Source: an uncultured Prevotellaceae bacterium (GTDB lineage Bacteria > Bacteroidota > Bacteroidia > Bacteroidales > Bacteroidaceae). From it: a stretch of DNA of 34,551 nt. Within the stretch, counting starts at the first letter, position 1; each line of letters starts with the position of its first letter. Made by a program: the position numbers and the translations under genes. The stretch spans positions 1 through 34,551 of the forward strand of contig CAMWSK010000029.1 in assembly GCA_947176895.1 (NCBI GenBank), given 5' to 3'. This document shows positions 1-9,020 of this stretch, one piece after another. The notes under the pieces were generated by a model. That model saw only the letters and a list, made by a program, of their open reading frames with translations, was not told the DNA's origin and did no database searches.

Positions 1-1264
1 TCGGCTGGAGATAAAGCATCTTGTTGTCAGCGAAGGTGTGGAACAGATTGCCCAAAGAGCCTTTAACGGATGCCTGAGCCTTACAGACATCAGTATTCCT
101 TCTACGCTGGATTATTGGGATGAGTGGGCATTCGACTTTTGCAGCAATTTGCGCCGCATCACCGTGTCGGAACAGAATGAACGCTACGATTCGCGCGACG
201 ACTGCAACGCCATCATCAAAACGGATGAGAACACGCTTGTCTTTGGCTGTACGGGCACCCGGATACCCGCTTCGGTCGAAACCATCGGTTTCGGTGCTTT
301 CAGGCAATGCTGCCAACATCTGGAGCGAATCATCATCCCCGAGGGCGTGAAGCGCATCGAGCCTTGCGCCTTCTCGCAGTGCATCAACTTGAAAGAGATA
401 TCCCTGCCTGTTTCCTTAGAGAGCATGGGCTATGGCATGTTTGATGACTGCATGAGCCTGGAATCCGTCACCATTCCCCGGAACGTCTCCGAGATACTGG
501 GTAACGACTGGGGCACCCACTGGAATTTGTTCGCCGGATGCTATAATCTGAAAGAGGTAAAGGTGGACAGGCAGAACCGCACATTCGATTCCCGAAAGAA
601 CTGCAACGCCATCATCGACAGCAAGACGGATGTCCTGGTGGCTGGTTGTGGCACCTCTTTCATCCCGGAAGGCATCAAGGCCATTGGCGAGCTTGCGTTT
701 TTTGGAAGCGCTCTCCCGGCCATACGGATTCCCAAGAGCGTCCGGAAGATTGGAAGCGGGGCGTTCCATTGTTGTCGGTCTCTCAGTGCCATATCCGTTG
801 CTCCCGGCAATCCGGTGTACGACTCGAAGGACGACTGCAACGCCATCATTGAGACGGCATCCGCACGGCTGGTGCAAGGGTGCAGCCGCACCCGGATACC
901 GGGTGGCACGAAGGAGATTGCAGATTCCGCTTTCTATATGGTCTACTACCTGCCTCCTCATCTGGTGATTCCCGAGGGCGTTGAGGTAATCGGGCAAGAG
1001 GCGTTCAGCGCTACCAAGCTAAACTCTGTACAACTGCCTTTCTCGTTGAAACAAATAAAGGAGAGAGCCTTTGCCGATTGTAAGCAGTTATACTATGTAG
1101 ACATGTCAAGATGCAGCCCCCAAGTAGGTTTCTTCGCTTTCTATGGCTGTGAGACGTTGAACTACGTGAACCTGCCTTCCACACCGGGCGAGATAGACGA
1201 GACCGCCTTTTGCAAAACGCCTTTTGAGGCATTGTGGAAAAAGGAGATGAAGCAACACGAATGA
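1..1264 (+). CDS. BspA-like leucine-rich-repeat surface protein, 5' partial
   Basis: The reading frame is open from base 2, so the true start lies before the window; the GTG at 38 is an internal valine. The protein is built of BspA/LRR_5-type repeats with the recurrent pattern IP..V..I...AF..C..L. Inserted among them are three copies of a second module that begins D-S-(R/K)-x-(D/N)-C-N-A-I-I (codons at about 188, 587 and 821), followed by a short strand and G-C-x-T-x-I-P. Proteins of this family are secreted or surface-attached and bind host or other bacterial proteins; this is family knowledge, and no ligand can be inferred here. No sorting signal is visible at the C terminus, which ends in a charged tail (K-K-E-M-K-Q-H-E). 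Base composition is balanced, unlike the AT-rich genes that follow. The family call is secure; the function is not. Confidence 0.85.
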   Translation, partial: RLEIKHLVVSEGVEQIAQRAFNGCLSLTDISIPSTLDYWDEWAFDFCSNLRRITVSEQNERYDSRDDCNAIIKTDENTLVFGCTGTRIPASVETIGFGAFRQCCQHLERIIIPEGVKRIEPCAFSQCINLKEISLPVSLESMGYGMFDDCMSLESVTIPRNVSEILGNDWGTHWNLFAGCYNLKEVKVDRQNRTFDSRKNCNAIIDSKTDVLVAGCGTSFIPEGIKAIGELAFFGSALPAIRIPKSVRKIGSGAFHCCRSLSAISVAPGNPVYDSKDDCNAIIETASARLVQGCSRTRIPGGTKEIADSAFYMVYYLPPHLVIPEGVEVIGQEAFSATKLNSVQLPFSLKQIKERAFADCKQLYYVDMSRCSPQVGFFAFYGCETLNYVNLPSTPGEIDETAFCKTPFEALWKKEMKQHE

Positions 1265-1277
1265 GGAAACAGAACAA

Positions 1278-1385
1278 ATGGTATTTTACGTTGCACATAT
1301 CAAAAATATGGACAGAGAAAAAGGAACTATAACAACCTCCGAAGCCACCATTGATATTAACGAAATTAAGGTGACATGGATGTAA
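1278..1385 (+). CDS. Possible 35-aa ORF between LRR gene and AT-rich block
   Basis: In the 155 bases between the LRR gene and the next large gene, one frame stays open from upstream of an ATG at 1278 to a TAA at 1383-1385. It would encode a mixed hydrophilic 35-residue peptide containing D-I-N-E-I and ending V-T-W-M. It has no signal peptide, no double-glycine leader and no cysteine, so it does not look like a precursor for the nearby C39 exporter. It could be the tail of a lost gene at the edge of the AT-rich block, or chance. Nothing else is recognisable in this gap. Confidence 0.2.
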   Translation: MVFYVAHIKNMDREKGTITTSEATIDINEIKVTWM

Positions 1386-1419
1386 AACCGTTTTACAAAC
1401 TTATTTTATTATTTGGCTT

Positions 1420-3873
1420 ATGAAAAAACTATTATTATTTATCCTGTTAGTGTTAAATGGTGGAACTCCTACATGTTTTGCGCAAACCTCAGAAGTTTTT
1501 ACGTTTTACCAGATTTGTGATTATAGCAAAGACAATCTAACAAATTTGTATGAAACAAAATCACATCGTGCCAATAGTAGGGGGGTCGGAAAAATTAGTA
1601 TTACTTACGACAGAGAATTACCCGATTCACTAATGTTTGCTGTTGAAGCAGCTGTTGATGCCTGGCAGCGATATCTTGGCAATAATGATTCTTTAGATAT
1701 AGAGATTATATATGAACCATTGCAAAATTCAGACATCCGAACAGATGTGACGTTTCACCAATATTCGGGTGATAATCTTATGTATCCTAATATATTATAT
1801 AGGAAACTATGGGGAAAAACCACAAATGCCGATGAGAACCACGAAAATGTTATAAGAATAAATTCTAACACGAATTGGTGCATAGGAAATTCAGCTTCTA
1901 ATGATTCCAAGAAATTATCAATTGCCATATTTCAAAATATCGCCAGGTGCTTAGGTTATGGGTCGACATTAAAGGAAACCAATGGCAGGGTCTCTTTTCT
2001 CTCAACGAAATGGAAATCGGTTTTTGATAATATCATTATTGCCGATGATGGAACAAGATTATCCGATATTAATCCAAGAGATTTTAAGGAGCTTTATGCT
2101 TTTGCGACAGGAAATCATGGAGAAGCCTATGTGATTGATAAATCAAGCGATAGAAATAAGATGTATTTGCCTGAGATATTTGATGAATATGCTTCATTAA
2201 AGTATTCTTTAGATAGCACATCTATCATGTGTATTGATTCACACCGTGTAAGTCCGATGAATTTGGCAATTGACTCAAACACTCAAAAAGTGCTTAACCA
2301 TATTGGATGGTTGTTCGAATATGAGTCCCCAATACGAATCAAATGTGACAGTTTGGATGAAACAGGTATCGCTTCTGCATACCTTCCTTATACGTTTTAT
2401 TTGGACGGGGCACCATCCATATCAAATATAAAGTGGCGAATGGAATTGCCGGATTTAAATGGCGACTATATCACATCACAAGTATCCAATTCGAAATCCT
2501 TTATTATTGCAGCTCTAACAAATGTTGATTCGTATAAACATACTATTGATGGAGATATACTTGGCAGAATTGTGTGCACAGGGATTATGAACGGTAAGGA
2601 AGTTGAAGCGTCTTATGCAATAACATTTGAGTTAAAACCGAGGATTTTATCTGTAAAGATATTAGATGTTACTCCGAATAAAAACAATTCAACCTATTAC
2701 GATGCAACGGTTGAAGTAAGATATGAAGGTAGCAACTATATTTCAGGATTACTGGAGGAGGAGTATTTTAGCGGTGTCTCCTATTACAACTCCAGCGCGT
2801 CATATCTTACACGTTTCAACCTTAAGACGGTTGATTCTTGGGGAGATGCATGGTTTACTCTGACAACAAAAAACAAGTATGGTAACGCAACCTATGAATT
2901 AACATTACCTGCACCTCAATTTGGGAATTCTCAACTATCTGAGGTTGAGAATAAGCTTTTTGTAAAACAAAGAAATGCGACAATCCTCAAAACAAAGCCT
3001 GGAATAATCATACCCAAAGGAGAGACCGTACGTTTTTGTGACAATTCAAACAAGCAGTGGAGCCTAATATTTAAAAAAAAGTGGCGTAATGAGAAGGATG
3101 CGAGAATCGAATTGGGGTCAGGAACATCTTTATCTATCAATAGTGACAGCCTGTCTCTTAAATGGAGCGACATAAAGGTATATAAAGCGGAGGGGAAACC
3201 GTATATTCCTGCTTATCTGGTCGTTAACGATTGTGTTTCAAAAGATACAATAAAGGTTCTTTTCGATGTATTTCCTATAAAACCGGAAATCTTGATGACT
3301 AAATATACTTATGAAAAATTTGATTATGACGCGTTGTTATGTGATAATGACGAGTTAAGTGTCCTAATAATGACTTCAGACGCTGTTCCGTCTGCCGGAA
3401 TTGTTTTCGATCCTCATAGTACTGCCAATCCAACTATAAAAGTTGAATTTGAACCAATAGTGGAGAAATTGCATGAATCCGTTTACGATGTATCTTCCTC
3501 TACATTTGCCCCGTACGAATGCGTTATTTATTATGTCAAAAATTCCTATGGACTTTCAACCTCAACGGATTCTATTTATATAAGTGATTATATAACAGAT
3601 AATCGTATAAGGGATGCTTTAGGTTTGAAACCTACCGGAATTACATCGTTTCCGCAAGATGGTGACTCCTTATGTACAATATACAAAACTCAAGATGGCA
3701 TACAAATCAAAGGGAATGTAAGGAATGTTTCTGTTTATAATACTGACGGAACTAAAATCAAACAAATGAACAATTTAAGCAATGAGGTAAAGATAGACTT
3801 AAAGAAAGGTATATATATCATAAAGGTTCTATTGAACAACAATAAAAACATCATAAGAAAAATTGCCGTATGA
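1420..3873 (+). CDS. T9SS-secreted protein with metallopeptidase-like domain lacking the zinc motif
   Basis: The 817-aa protein has a signal peptide at residues 1-21 (hydrophobic core, then C-F-A-Q). Residues about 55-300 resemble the catalytic fold of secreted Bacteroidetes metzincin-like peptidases. The layout includes an early ITYD strand, a helix, then F-Q-N-I-A-R-C-L-G-Y-G-S at about 171-182 where such enzymes carry HExxHxLGxG, followed by S-V-F-D-N and a late V-L-N-H-I-G-W (291-297). The zinc-binding H, E and H are replaced by N173, I and C177, so catalysis is unlikely. Residues 300-740 look like beta-rich Ig-type domains. The last ~70 residues form a type IX sorting domain (V-S-V-Y-N-T-D-G, then K-K-G-I-Y-I-I-K-V and a basic end). 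The gene is AT-rich and its stop overlaps the next start (ATGA, 3870-3873). Type IX secretion is well supported; the dead-peptidase reading is inference. Confidence 0.7.
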   Translation: MKKLLLFILLVLNGGTPTCFAQTSEVFTFYQICDYSKDNLTNLYETKSHRANSRGVGKISITYDRELPDSLMFAVEAAVDAWQRYLGNNDSLDIEIIYEPLQNSDIRTDVTFHQYSGDNLMYPNILYRKLWGKTTNADENHENVIRINSNTNWCIGNSASNDSKKLSIAIFQNIARCLGYGSTLKETNGRVSFLSTKWKSVFDNIIIADDGTRLSDINPRDFKELYAFATGNHGEAYVIDKSSDRNKMYLPEIFDEYASLKYSLDSTSIMCIDSHRVSPMNLAIDSNTQKVLNHIGWLFEYESPIRIKCDSLDETGIASAYLPYTFYLDGAPSISNIKWRMELPDLNGDYITSQVSNSKSFIIAALTNVDSYKHTIDGDILGRIVCTGIMNGKEVEASYAITFELKPRILSVKILDVTPNKNNSTYYDATVEVRYEGSNYISGLLEEEYFSGVSYYNSSASYLTRFNLKTVDSWGDAWFTLTTKNKYGNATYELTLPAPQFGNSQLSEVENKLFVKQRNATILKTKPGIIIPKGETVRFCDNSNKQWSLIFKKKWRNEKDARIELGSGTSLSINSDSLSLKWSDIKVYKAEGKPYIPAYLVVNDCVSKDTIKVLFDVFPIKPEILMTKYTYEKFDYDALLCDNDELSVLIMTSDAVPSAGIVFDPHSTANPTIKVEFEPIVEKLHESVYDVSSSTFAPYECVIYYVKNSYGLSTSTDSIYISDYITDNRIRDALGLKPTGITSFPQDGDSLCTIYKTQDGIQIKGNVRNVSVYNTDGTKIKQMNNLSNEVKIDLKKGIYIIKVLLNNNKNIIRKIAV

Positions 3874-4391
3874 AAATTTATTTAACTTTATTTGTCTGTT
3901 TTTTGAGTGCTCCCATATGGGCTCAGACGTATACAGAATTAGAAAGCGATTCATATGTTTATGACCGCGTTATGGTAATGGCACATGATTTGCAGGCAGT
4001 GAGAGAAGTACGAGGAGGAACAAAAATCATTGTTACCTATGAGGGAGATTGGCCGACAAATATGACAAATATGGTAGTACTTCCAGATGGTAATGTCACG
4101 ATATGTGAGCAACTATATTGGAATCCGGAATACATTATCGGAAATGTGTTTACTGATACAATCTCGTCAATATGGCAATCGGATAAGGCTCTTCAATTGT
4201 GGAGAAGGAAACAAAGTTCAATTAACGCAAAGAGTCCTTGTCGTACATGCAAGGTTTTCGAAGATTGCTTCGTAAATGGCAATAGATGTTTTGCAAATAT
4301 AATAAAGGCATACGGCATAGAAAATAGTGATTATCCGGATCCGCGATGTTATTTGGCTCCGGCATTCAAAAACAAGATTACTCATGAATAA
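3870..4391 (+). CDS. Chimeric protein: signal peptide segment fused to a radical-SAM SPASM domain
   Basis: Residues 1-19 are a signal peptide ending W-A-Q. Residues 20-62 align by eye with the mature N terminus of the protein encoded just upstream (G-G-T-K-I-I-V-T-Y-E here, G-V-G-K-I-S-I-T-Y-D there). From about residue 66 the sequence becomes a typical C-terminal SPASM domain of a peptide-modifying radical SAM enzyme: V-L-P-D-G-N-V-T-I-C (C79), I-I-G-N-V at 89-93, then cysteines 124, 127, 133, 140 and 160 (CxxC-x5-C-x6-C). The radical SAM barrel and its CxxxCxxC motif are absent. A tandem ACAAATATG duplication (4056-4064, 4065-4073) sits at the switch. The simplest reading is an in-frame deletion joining a paralogue of the upstream gene to a lost maturase. 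An exported SPASM domain would not be expected to load iron-sulphur clusters normally. ATGA overlap with the upstream gene, 8-base overlap with the downstream one. Confidence 0.75.
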   Translation: MKIYLTLFVCFLSAPIWAQTYTELESDSYVYDRVMVMAHDLQAVREVRGGTKIIVTYEGDWPTNMTNMVVLPDGNVTICEQLYWNPEYIIGNVFTDTISSIWQSDKALQLWRRKQSSINAKSPCRTCKVFEDCFVNGNRCFANIIKAYGIENSDYPDPRCYLAPAFKNKITHE

Positions 4392-6768
4392 GTTCATTTG
4401 CCTGTTGATGGCAGCACTTTTATCGCATTATGGGGTTTGGGCTCATGCCGCCAATGACGTGGAATGTATGGGTAGGGTTACCGGACAGGTGGTAGATGAT
4501 GAGGGAACGCCCGTTGAAGGAGCCTCTGTGTTTATAATAGGTGACACGATTAATCAGATGACCATCGCAAGCACCATCACCGAACCGGATGGTCGCTTTG
4601 TGATAGAATCCCCGTGTGGAAACCGGGTGTTAGGTGTTTCCTGTTTCGGTTATTCCATGGCTAAGTTCCCCGTTGTTCTAAATGATGGAGAGACCAAGGA
4701 TGTGGGAACGTGTCGGCTGGAACTTCATACCCGGGAAATGCAGACGGTGATTGTCAAGGGGCACCCCGTGCGGGTAAAATCCTTAGCGGATGGTTTTTCG
4801 GTCAATGTCTCGGGCATGACGGCTGACAGCAACAATGCCTTGGATTTGTTAGGACGTTTGCCGCACATTTCGGTAAAGGGCAACGAGATAAAGGTAACGG
4901 GCAAGGAACAGATTCTGCTGCAAGTAAATAATGTGGTGCAACGGGTAAGCAAGGAGCATCTTGCCGATGTCCTTCGCGGATATGATGCCTCGTTAATAAA
5001 TACGGTAGATGTCATTACTTCACCGCCCCTTAAATATGATGCGCAAGGTACGACTGCCATGATTGTTCTTCACATGGATTCAAAGTTCAACAAATATGCC
5101 GGAGGCAATGTCGGGGTTGAATTGATGAAGGGAACCAGGTATAACGGCAGATATGGCATATACGGTTCAGGAGTATATAATAACAACAAACTGTTTGTTG
5201 ACATCACTCCCTCTTACAACCATAATTATTCCTATATGTCAGAAAAATCCATCTTTTCTTTCGTTGATGGCACTTCTTATACAAATCATACGCCCTCAGA
5301 AGGGGTGTTCGATTATTACGGGAGTTACATCACGATCCAATACCAATATAACAAAAAGGGATATGTGGGTGTAAATAGCAATATCGGCAAAAGAGATACG
5401 GAGAACAAGTTTTTGTCAAGCGAAGACAGATATGACCGGTTGATATCCAACCAAAACCGAATAAACATCAATCGTCCGCGGATCAACGCCTCGGTTTATG
5501 CCGAACACTCTTTTAACCAACGCTTCAAAGGTTGGTTGGAGGTCGCCGGTTACACTTATCGGGAACATACGGATTTGTCGCTTGACAGTTATGATGACCT
5601 GTCGGAAAATCCCTATATGACCTACTTGTCGGACCAGAAATTGAAGATGTACGGAGCGACATTCTCGAACGATTATGCTCTGAAACTTGACAGGGAAAGC
5701 AAATACAACCTTGACTTTGGTGTCCGGGCCTATTATGCCTGGACGCGTAACCATCGGTGGGATGAACAGGCCGAGGAGGAAGAGGTGACGCAAAGTCAGA
5801 ATGATTATATAAAGGTAAATGAATTCAAGTTTAATCCGTATGTGAGTGTGACCTTGCGTCCTATCCAAAGTCTGTATTTCAGATTGGGGGCACAGGTTTC
5901 CCATACAGACAGAAATGTTCATAGCCGGGAGATGGACAACCACCCCATCCGATACACCCATTTTTTACCGGATTTCATGGGTTCGTGGAGCAAAGGCGGG
6001 TCGCGACTTTCCTTCATACTCACGTCAGGAAGCACCGAGCCGAAGTTCGATCAGATAAATCCGTTCGAATGGCGCATAAACCAATACACTTATGCCAAAG
6101 GTAATTTGGAACTTGAAAGCGAAAGCCGGTATAACTACAAGTTCATCTATACATACAAGGGCAGCTTGTCCGTCTCCGCTCAAATCAATCAGAAAAGAAA
6201 TGAAATCGCATCGCTCAATTTTGTTGATAACGGGAACGTATATACCGTTATGACAAATGCCCAAAACACAACAGAATACCAGATAAGGCCCTCGTATTAT
6301 TACGATCGTTTGAACTGGATGGAACTAATGGCCGAAGCATATTGGGGATACGGTGTTTCCAAGGGAATCATCCCGGGCATATCAAAGAAGGCCACTGGCA
6401 ATCTATGGGGCGGAAACCTGTATGCCGGGTTCGTTTTCAACAGGCAACGAACTTTTAACGGATACATTAACTTGGATTACATAGGACGTCAGCAGAGCGC
6501 CTTGGCTGTGATTGATCCGATATTTGACTTGGGTGTCGGCCTATCCCTTTATCTTCTCAATAGAAAAATGAATGTGTCGTTGTCCGGATTGAATCTGGTT
6601 TCTTCGCGATATAGAGGGAAAAGTACGCGTGAAGGATATACCATCAACTTCAACAACAAATACAATTATCCTTCAGTCTACTTGTCCCTTACCTATAAGT
6701 TCAATAATCTGAGGGACAACACTCCCCGGCACAAGAAGATGATGCAGAACATAGACAGGAGAATGTGA
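4384..6768 (+). CDS. Outer-membrane beta-barrel protein with carboxypeptidase-regulatory domain
   Basis: I chose ATG 4384 because it follows the usual short overlap with the preceding stop and gives an immediate signal peptide (residues 1-22, ending A-H-A); an in-frame ATG at 4327 lies inside the preceding gene. Length is 794 aa. Residues ~27-120 form a carboxypeptidase-regulatory-like beta sandwich (G-Q-V-V-D-D-E-G-T-P-V-E-G-A-S-V). Residues ~135-250 resemble a TonB-receptor plug (A-L-D-L-L-G-R-L-P, then L-I-N-T-V-D-V-I-T). The rest alternates in the manner of a large outer-membrane barrel of the OMP_b-brl_3 type. The last clear strand, V-Y-L-S-L-T-Y-K-F, is followed by a basic tail. No TonB box is obvious. 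In Bacteroidetes such proteins are often encoded beside peptide exporters, where they may provide the outer-membrane step; that role is inferred from position. The gene appears intact. Confidence 0.8.
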   Translation: MNKFICLLMAALLSHYGVWAHAANDVECMGRVTGQVVDDEGTPVEGASVFIIGDTINQMTIASTITEPDGRFVIESPCGNRVLGVSCFGYSMAKFPVVLNDGETKDVGTCRLELHTREMQTVIVKGHPVRVKSLADGFSVNVSGMTADSNNALDLLGRLPHISVKGNEIKVTGKEQILLQVNNVVQRVSKEHLADVLRGYDASLINTVDVITSPPLKYDAQGTTAMIVLHMDSKFNKYAGGNVGVELMKGTRYNGRYGIYGSGVYNNNKLFVDITPSYNHNYSYMSEKSIFSFVDGTSYTNHTPSEGVFDYYGSYITIQYQYNKKGYVGVNSNIGKRDTENKFLSSEDRYDRLISNQNRININRPRINASVYAEHSFNQRFKGWLEVAGYTYREHTDLSLDSYDDLSENPYMTYLSDQKLKMYGATFSNDYALKLDRESKYNLDFGVRAYYAWTRNHRWDEQAEEEEVTQSQNDYIKVNEFKFNPYVSVTLRPIQSLYFRLGAQVSHTDRNVHSREMDNHPIRYTHFLPDFMGSWSKGGSRLSFILTSGSTEPKFDQINPFEWRINQYTYAKGNLELESESRYNYKFIYTYKGSLSVSAQINQKRNEIASLNFVDNGNVYTVMTNAQNTTEYQIRPSYYYDRLNWMELMAEAYWGYGVSKGIIPGISKKATGNLWGGNLYAGFVFNRQRTFNGYINLDYIGRQQSALAVIDPIFDLGVGLSLYLLNRKMNVSLSGLNLVSSRYRGKSTREGYTINFNNKYNYPSVYLSLTYKFNNLRDNTPRHKKMMQNIDRRM

Positions 6769-6823
6769 TTCCTATTGTTTCTATCCGAAAGAATAACAAG
6801 TATGCTTGAATATGTGATTAAAA

Positions 6824-8533
6824 ATGTCATTTAAATCATTTCTGCAACCGGACTCGATGCTATGCGGAGTAACATGCTTACGCATGATTTGTTGTTGGTA
6901 TGGCAAAGATTATTCAATACAGTATTTGGATGAACTTTGCAGAGCAACAAATGAAGGTGTTTCAATGTTAGCTATTGCGAATACAGCAGAATTTCTTGGT
7001 TTTAAAACAATAGCAAAAAGAGTTAGTTGTGAGGATTTAACCCATGAATTGTTGCCGTGTATTCTTTATTGGTCACAGAATCACTTTGTTGTCTTATGTA
7101 GAATAAAGAGAGACAGATTCTATGTATGCGACCCTGCAAAGGGGAAAACGGTATATACAAAAGCAGAGTTTAGTAAATATTGGGTGAGTGATAAAAATGT
7201 CATAAGTGGTAAGGGTATTGCATTATTCCTGCAAAAAACGGGGAAATTCGGTGTTCGTAAGGACCCATGTAAGCAACAGAATTCCGTACAGATTATTGTT
7301 CGGTACTTAAAAGAATACAAGTTTTGTTTGTCTCAGATTCTTTGTGGATTATTGTTGGGCTGCCTATTACAATTGTTGATGCCTTTTCTAACGCAGTCGA
7401 TTGTCGATGTTGGCATCAGGCAGAGAGATATTGGATTTATATGGCTTGTGTTATTGGGGGAACTGATGATTGTTACCGGACGTACTGTCACGGATTTTAT
7501 ACGTCGCTGGATGTTGCTTCACATTTCCATGCGGATAAATATTTCATTGGTAAGTGACTTTTTCATCAAGTTGCTGAAACTGCCCATGTCGTTCTTCGAC
7601 ACAAAATTGATGGGTGACTTATTGCAACGTGTTGAGGACCATTCGCGTGTGCAGAATTTTCTCACCGGTCAGGTCTTGAATATTGTATTTACATTCTTGA
7701 GTTTCATTATATTCGGTATTGTCCTGTTTGTCTACAACAAAATAATATTTGGTGTATTTGCCGTTGGAAGTGTTATTTATGGATTATGGATATTCTCTTT
7801 TCTCCAACGACGAAAAGTTCTTGATTATGATATATTCGAACAACAGGCGATTAACCAGAACAAGACATTCCAGCTCATCACGTCGATGCAAGAGATAAAA
7901 CTTCAGGATTGTGAACAGCGCAGACGTTGGGAATGGGAGGACACACAGGTCGACTTGTTCAGAGTTCAGATGAAGTCGTTGAAACTACAACAAACCCAGG
8001 AGGCCGGTTCAATTTTCATCAACGAGGTTAAGAACATCCTGATAACCGTTTTGGCGGCGACGGCTGTGATTAACGGCCGGATTACTTTCGGTGCGATGCT
8101 TGCCATCCAGTATATTGTGGGGCAGCTCAATTCTCCTGTCGAGCAGTTTATGTCATTCGTCTATTCATTACAGGATGTGAAAATTTCTCTTGAACGAATC
8201 AATGAGATTCATACGGTAAGAGACGAAGACTCCAATGAGAATCGAACAGAAGTGTTTGGCTCTGAGAAATCAATCAGTATTGAGAACATTGATTTCAAAT
8301 ATGACCCTCATGCTTTGAAGAAAACGCTCGAGAGGGTTTCGCTTGATATCCCGGCGGGAAAGGTGACCGCTATCGTTGGAGCATCAGGAAGTGGAAAAAC
8401 CACACTAATCAAACTCATGCTCGGTTACTATCCGGTGATGGCCGGCACAATCTCTATAGCCGGACGAAATTGTAACCATGAGAGAGCCCCGACGATACAT
8501 GGGTTACACGGTATCGCCTCATGCATACGCTGA
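6824..8533 (+). pseudogene. Truncated C39-peptidase ABC exporter (PCAT type)
   Basis: The N-terminal C39 peptidase domain (residues 1-~130) is intact: Q8, catalytic C14 in M-L-C-G-V-T-C-L, H87 in S-Q-N-H-F-V-V-L and D103 in C-D-P-A-K-G. Such domains cut double-glycine leaders from exported peptides. Residues ~165-450 are the ABC membrane domain with several hydrophobic helices. The nucleotide-binding domain starts near 470 and keeps Walker A (G-A-S-G-S-G-K-T, ~519-526). The family-like sequence ends about 24 residues later (G-T-I-S-I-A-G-R-N, to ~549), followed by ~20 unrelated residues and a stop. The Q-loop, signature, Walker B and H-loop are all missing; full-length family members run to roughly 700 residues. 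The last codons overlap another ORF in a different frame from 8478, which marks the junction. ATP-driven export is very unlikely; leader cleavage could persist. No double-glycine precursor was found nearby. Confidence 0.85.
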
Positions 8534-8957
8534 AAGATACGAGAACGGCAAGGTGACGAGGCGGTCGGGCTCCAACAGCGGTTATGCCGATTTCTTTTCA
8601 CATATCCAGCGCACGAAATCTGTTTTTGACGGCGAATGGTACGATTATGTAAATGACGGGGCCCGTCTGCTGGGTTTGTTGTTCAGCATCAACACTTCGG
8701 TGAACATCATGCCGGAGCAATGTTCCTTCTCTGTCTTGCTTTATGAACGTGGGGGACATTATTCCTTAGAGTTGTTGTCGCCAGATACCCCTGACGAGAA
8801 CACGACAAAAGTATTTGACGCATTGAAACGCATGGTTTCCGGCCTTCCGGAGAGGGCCGTTAAGCCCTATTACACATCCGACTTCCGTGTTCTTCCCGGA
8901 CGATTCTATCGCATAACGGCTGATTCGTGCGGTATTCTCGTACAGGACTATCTTTGA
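8478..8957 (+). CDS. Hypothetical protein, 159 aa, starting at the exporter break
   Basis: I do not recognise this protein. It has no signal peptide or membrane segment and is a mixed alpha/beta-looking soluble sequence containing Y-A-D-F-F-S-H-I-Q and R-V-L-P-G-R-F-Y-R-I. Codon use is GC-richer than in the exporter it overlaps, matching the sequence to its right. The ATG at 8478 lies a few bases after the point where the exporter stops resembling its family. This may be the native start of a resident gene or merely the first ATG of a gene that lost its 5' end. The frame is open only a short way upstream, into exporter sequence. A strong terminator follows the stop. Confidence 0.55.
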   Translation: MREPRRYMGYTVSPHAYAERYENGKVTRRSGSNSGYADFFSHIQRTKSVFDGEWYDYVNDGARLLGLLFSINTSVNIMPEQCSFSVLLYERGGHYSLELLSPDTPDENTTKVFDALKRMVSGLPERAVKPYYTSDFRVLPGRFYRITADSCGILVQDYL

Positions 8958-8975
8958 CAGAAACTAACCCTTTTA

Positions 8976-9020
8976 CAAGCCATGGCTCCGTCAACTACGG
9001 AGTCATGGCTTGTTTTCTTC
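8976..9020 (+). terminator. Rho-independent terminator after the 159-aa ORF
   Basis: A 15-bp stem (CAAGCCATGGCTCCG at 8976-8990 with CGGAGTCATGGCTTG at 8998-9012, one G-T pair) has a 7-base loop and is followed by TTTTCTTC. It ends plus-strand transcription. The right arm overlaps the stop of the convergent GNAT gene at 9003. Confidence 0.85.

Noticed and set aside
6769..6823. A double-glycine peptide precursor between the barrel gene and the exporter, or in 1265-1419
   Set aside because: The gaps are too short or lack any small ORF with a GG/GA leader; the only ORF (1278-1385) has no such motif.
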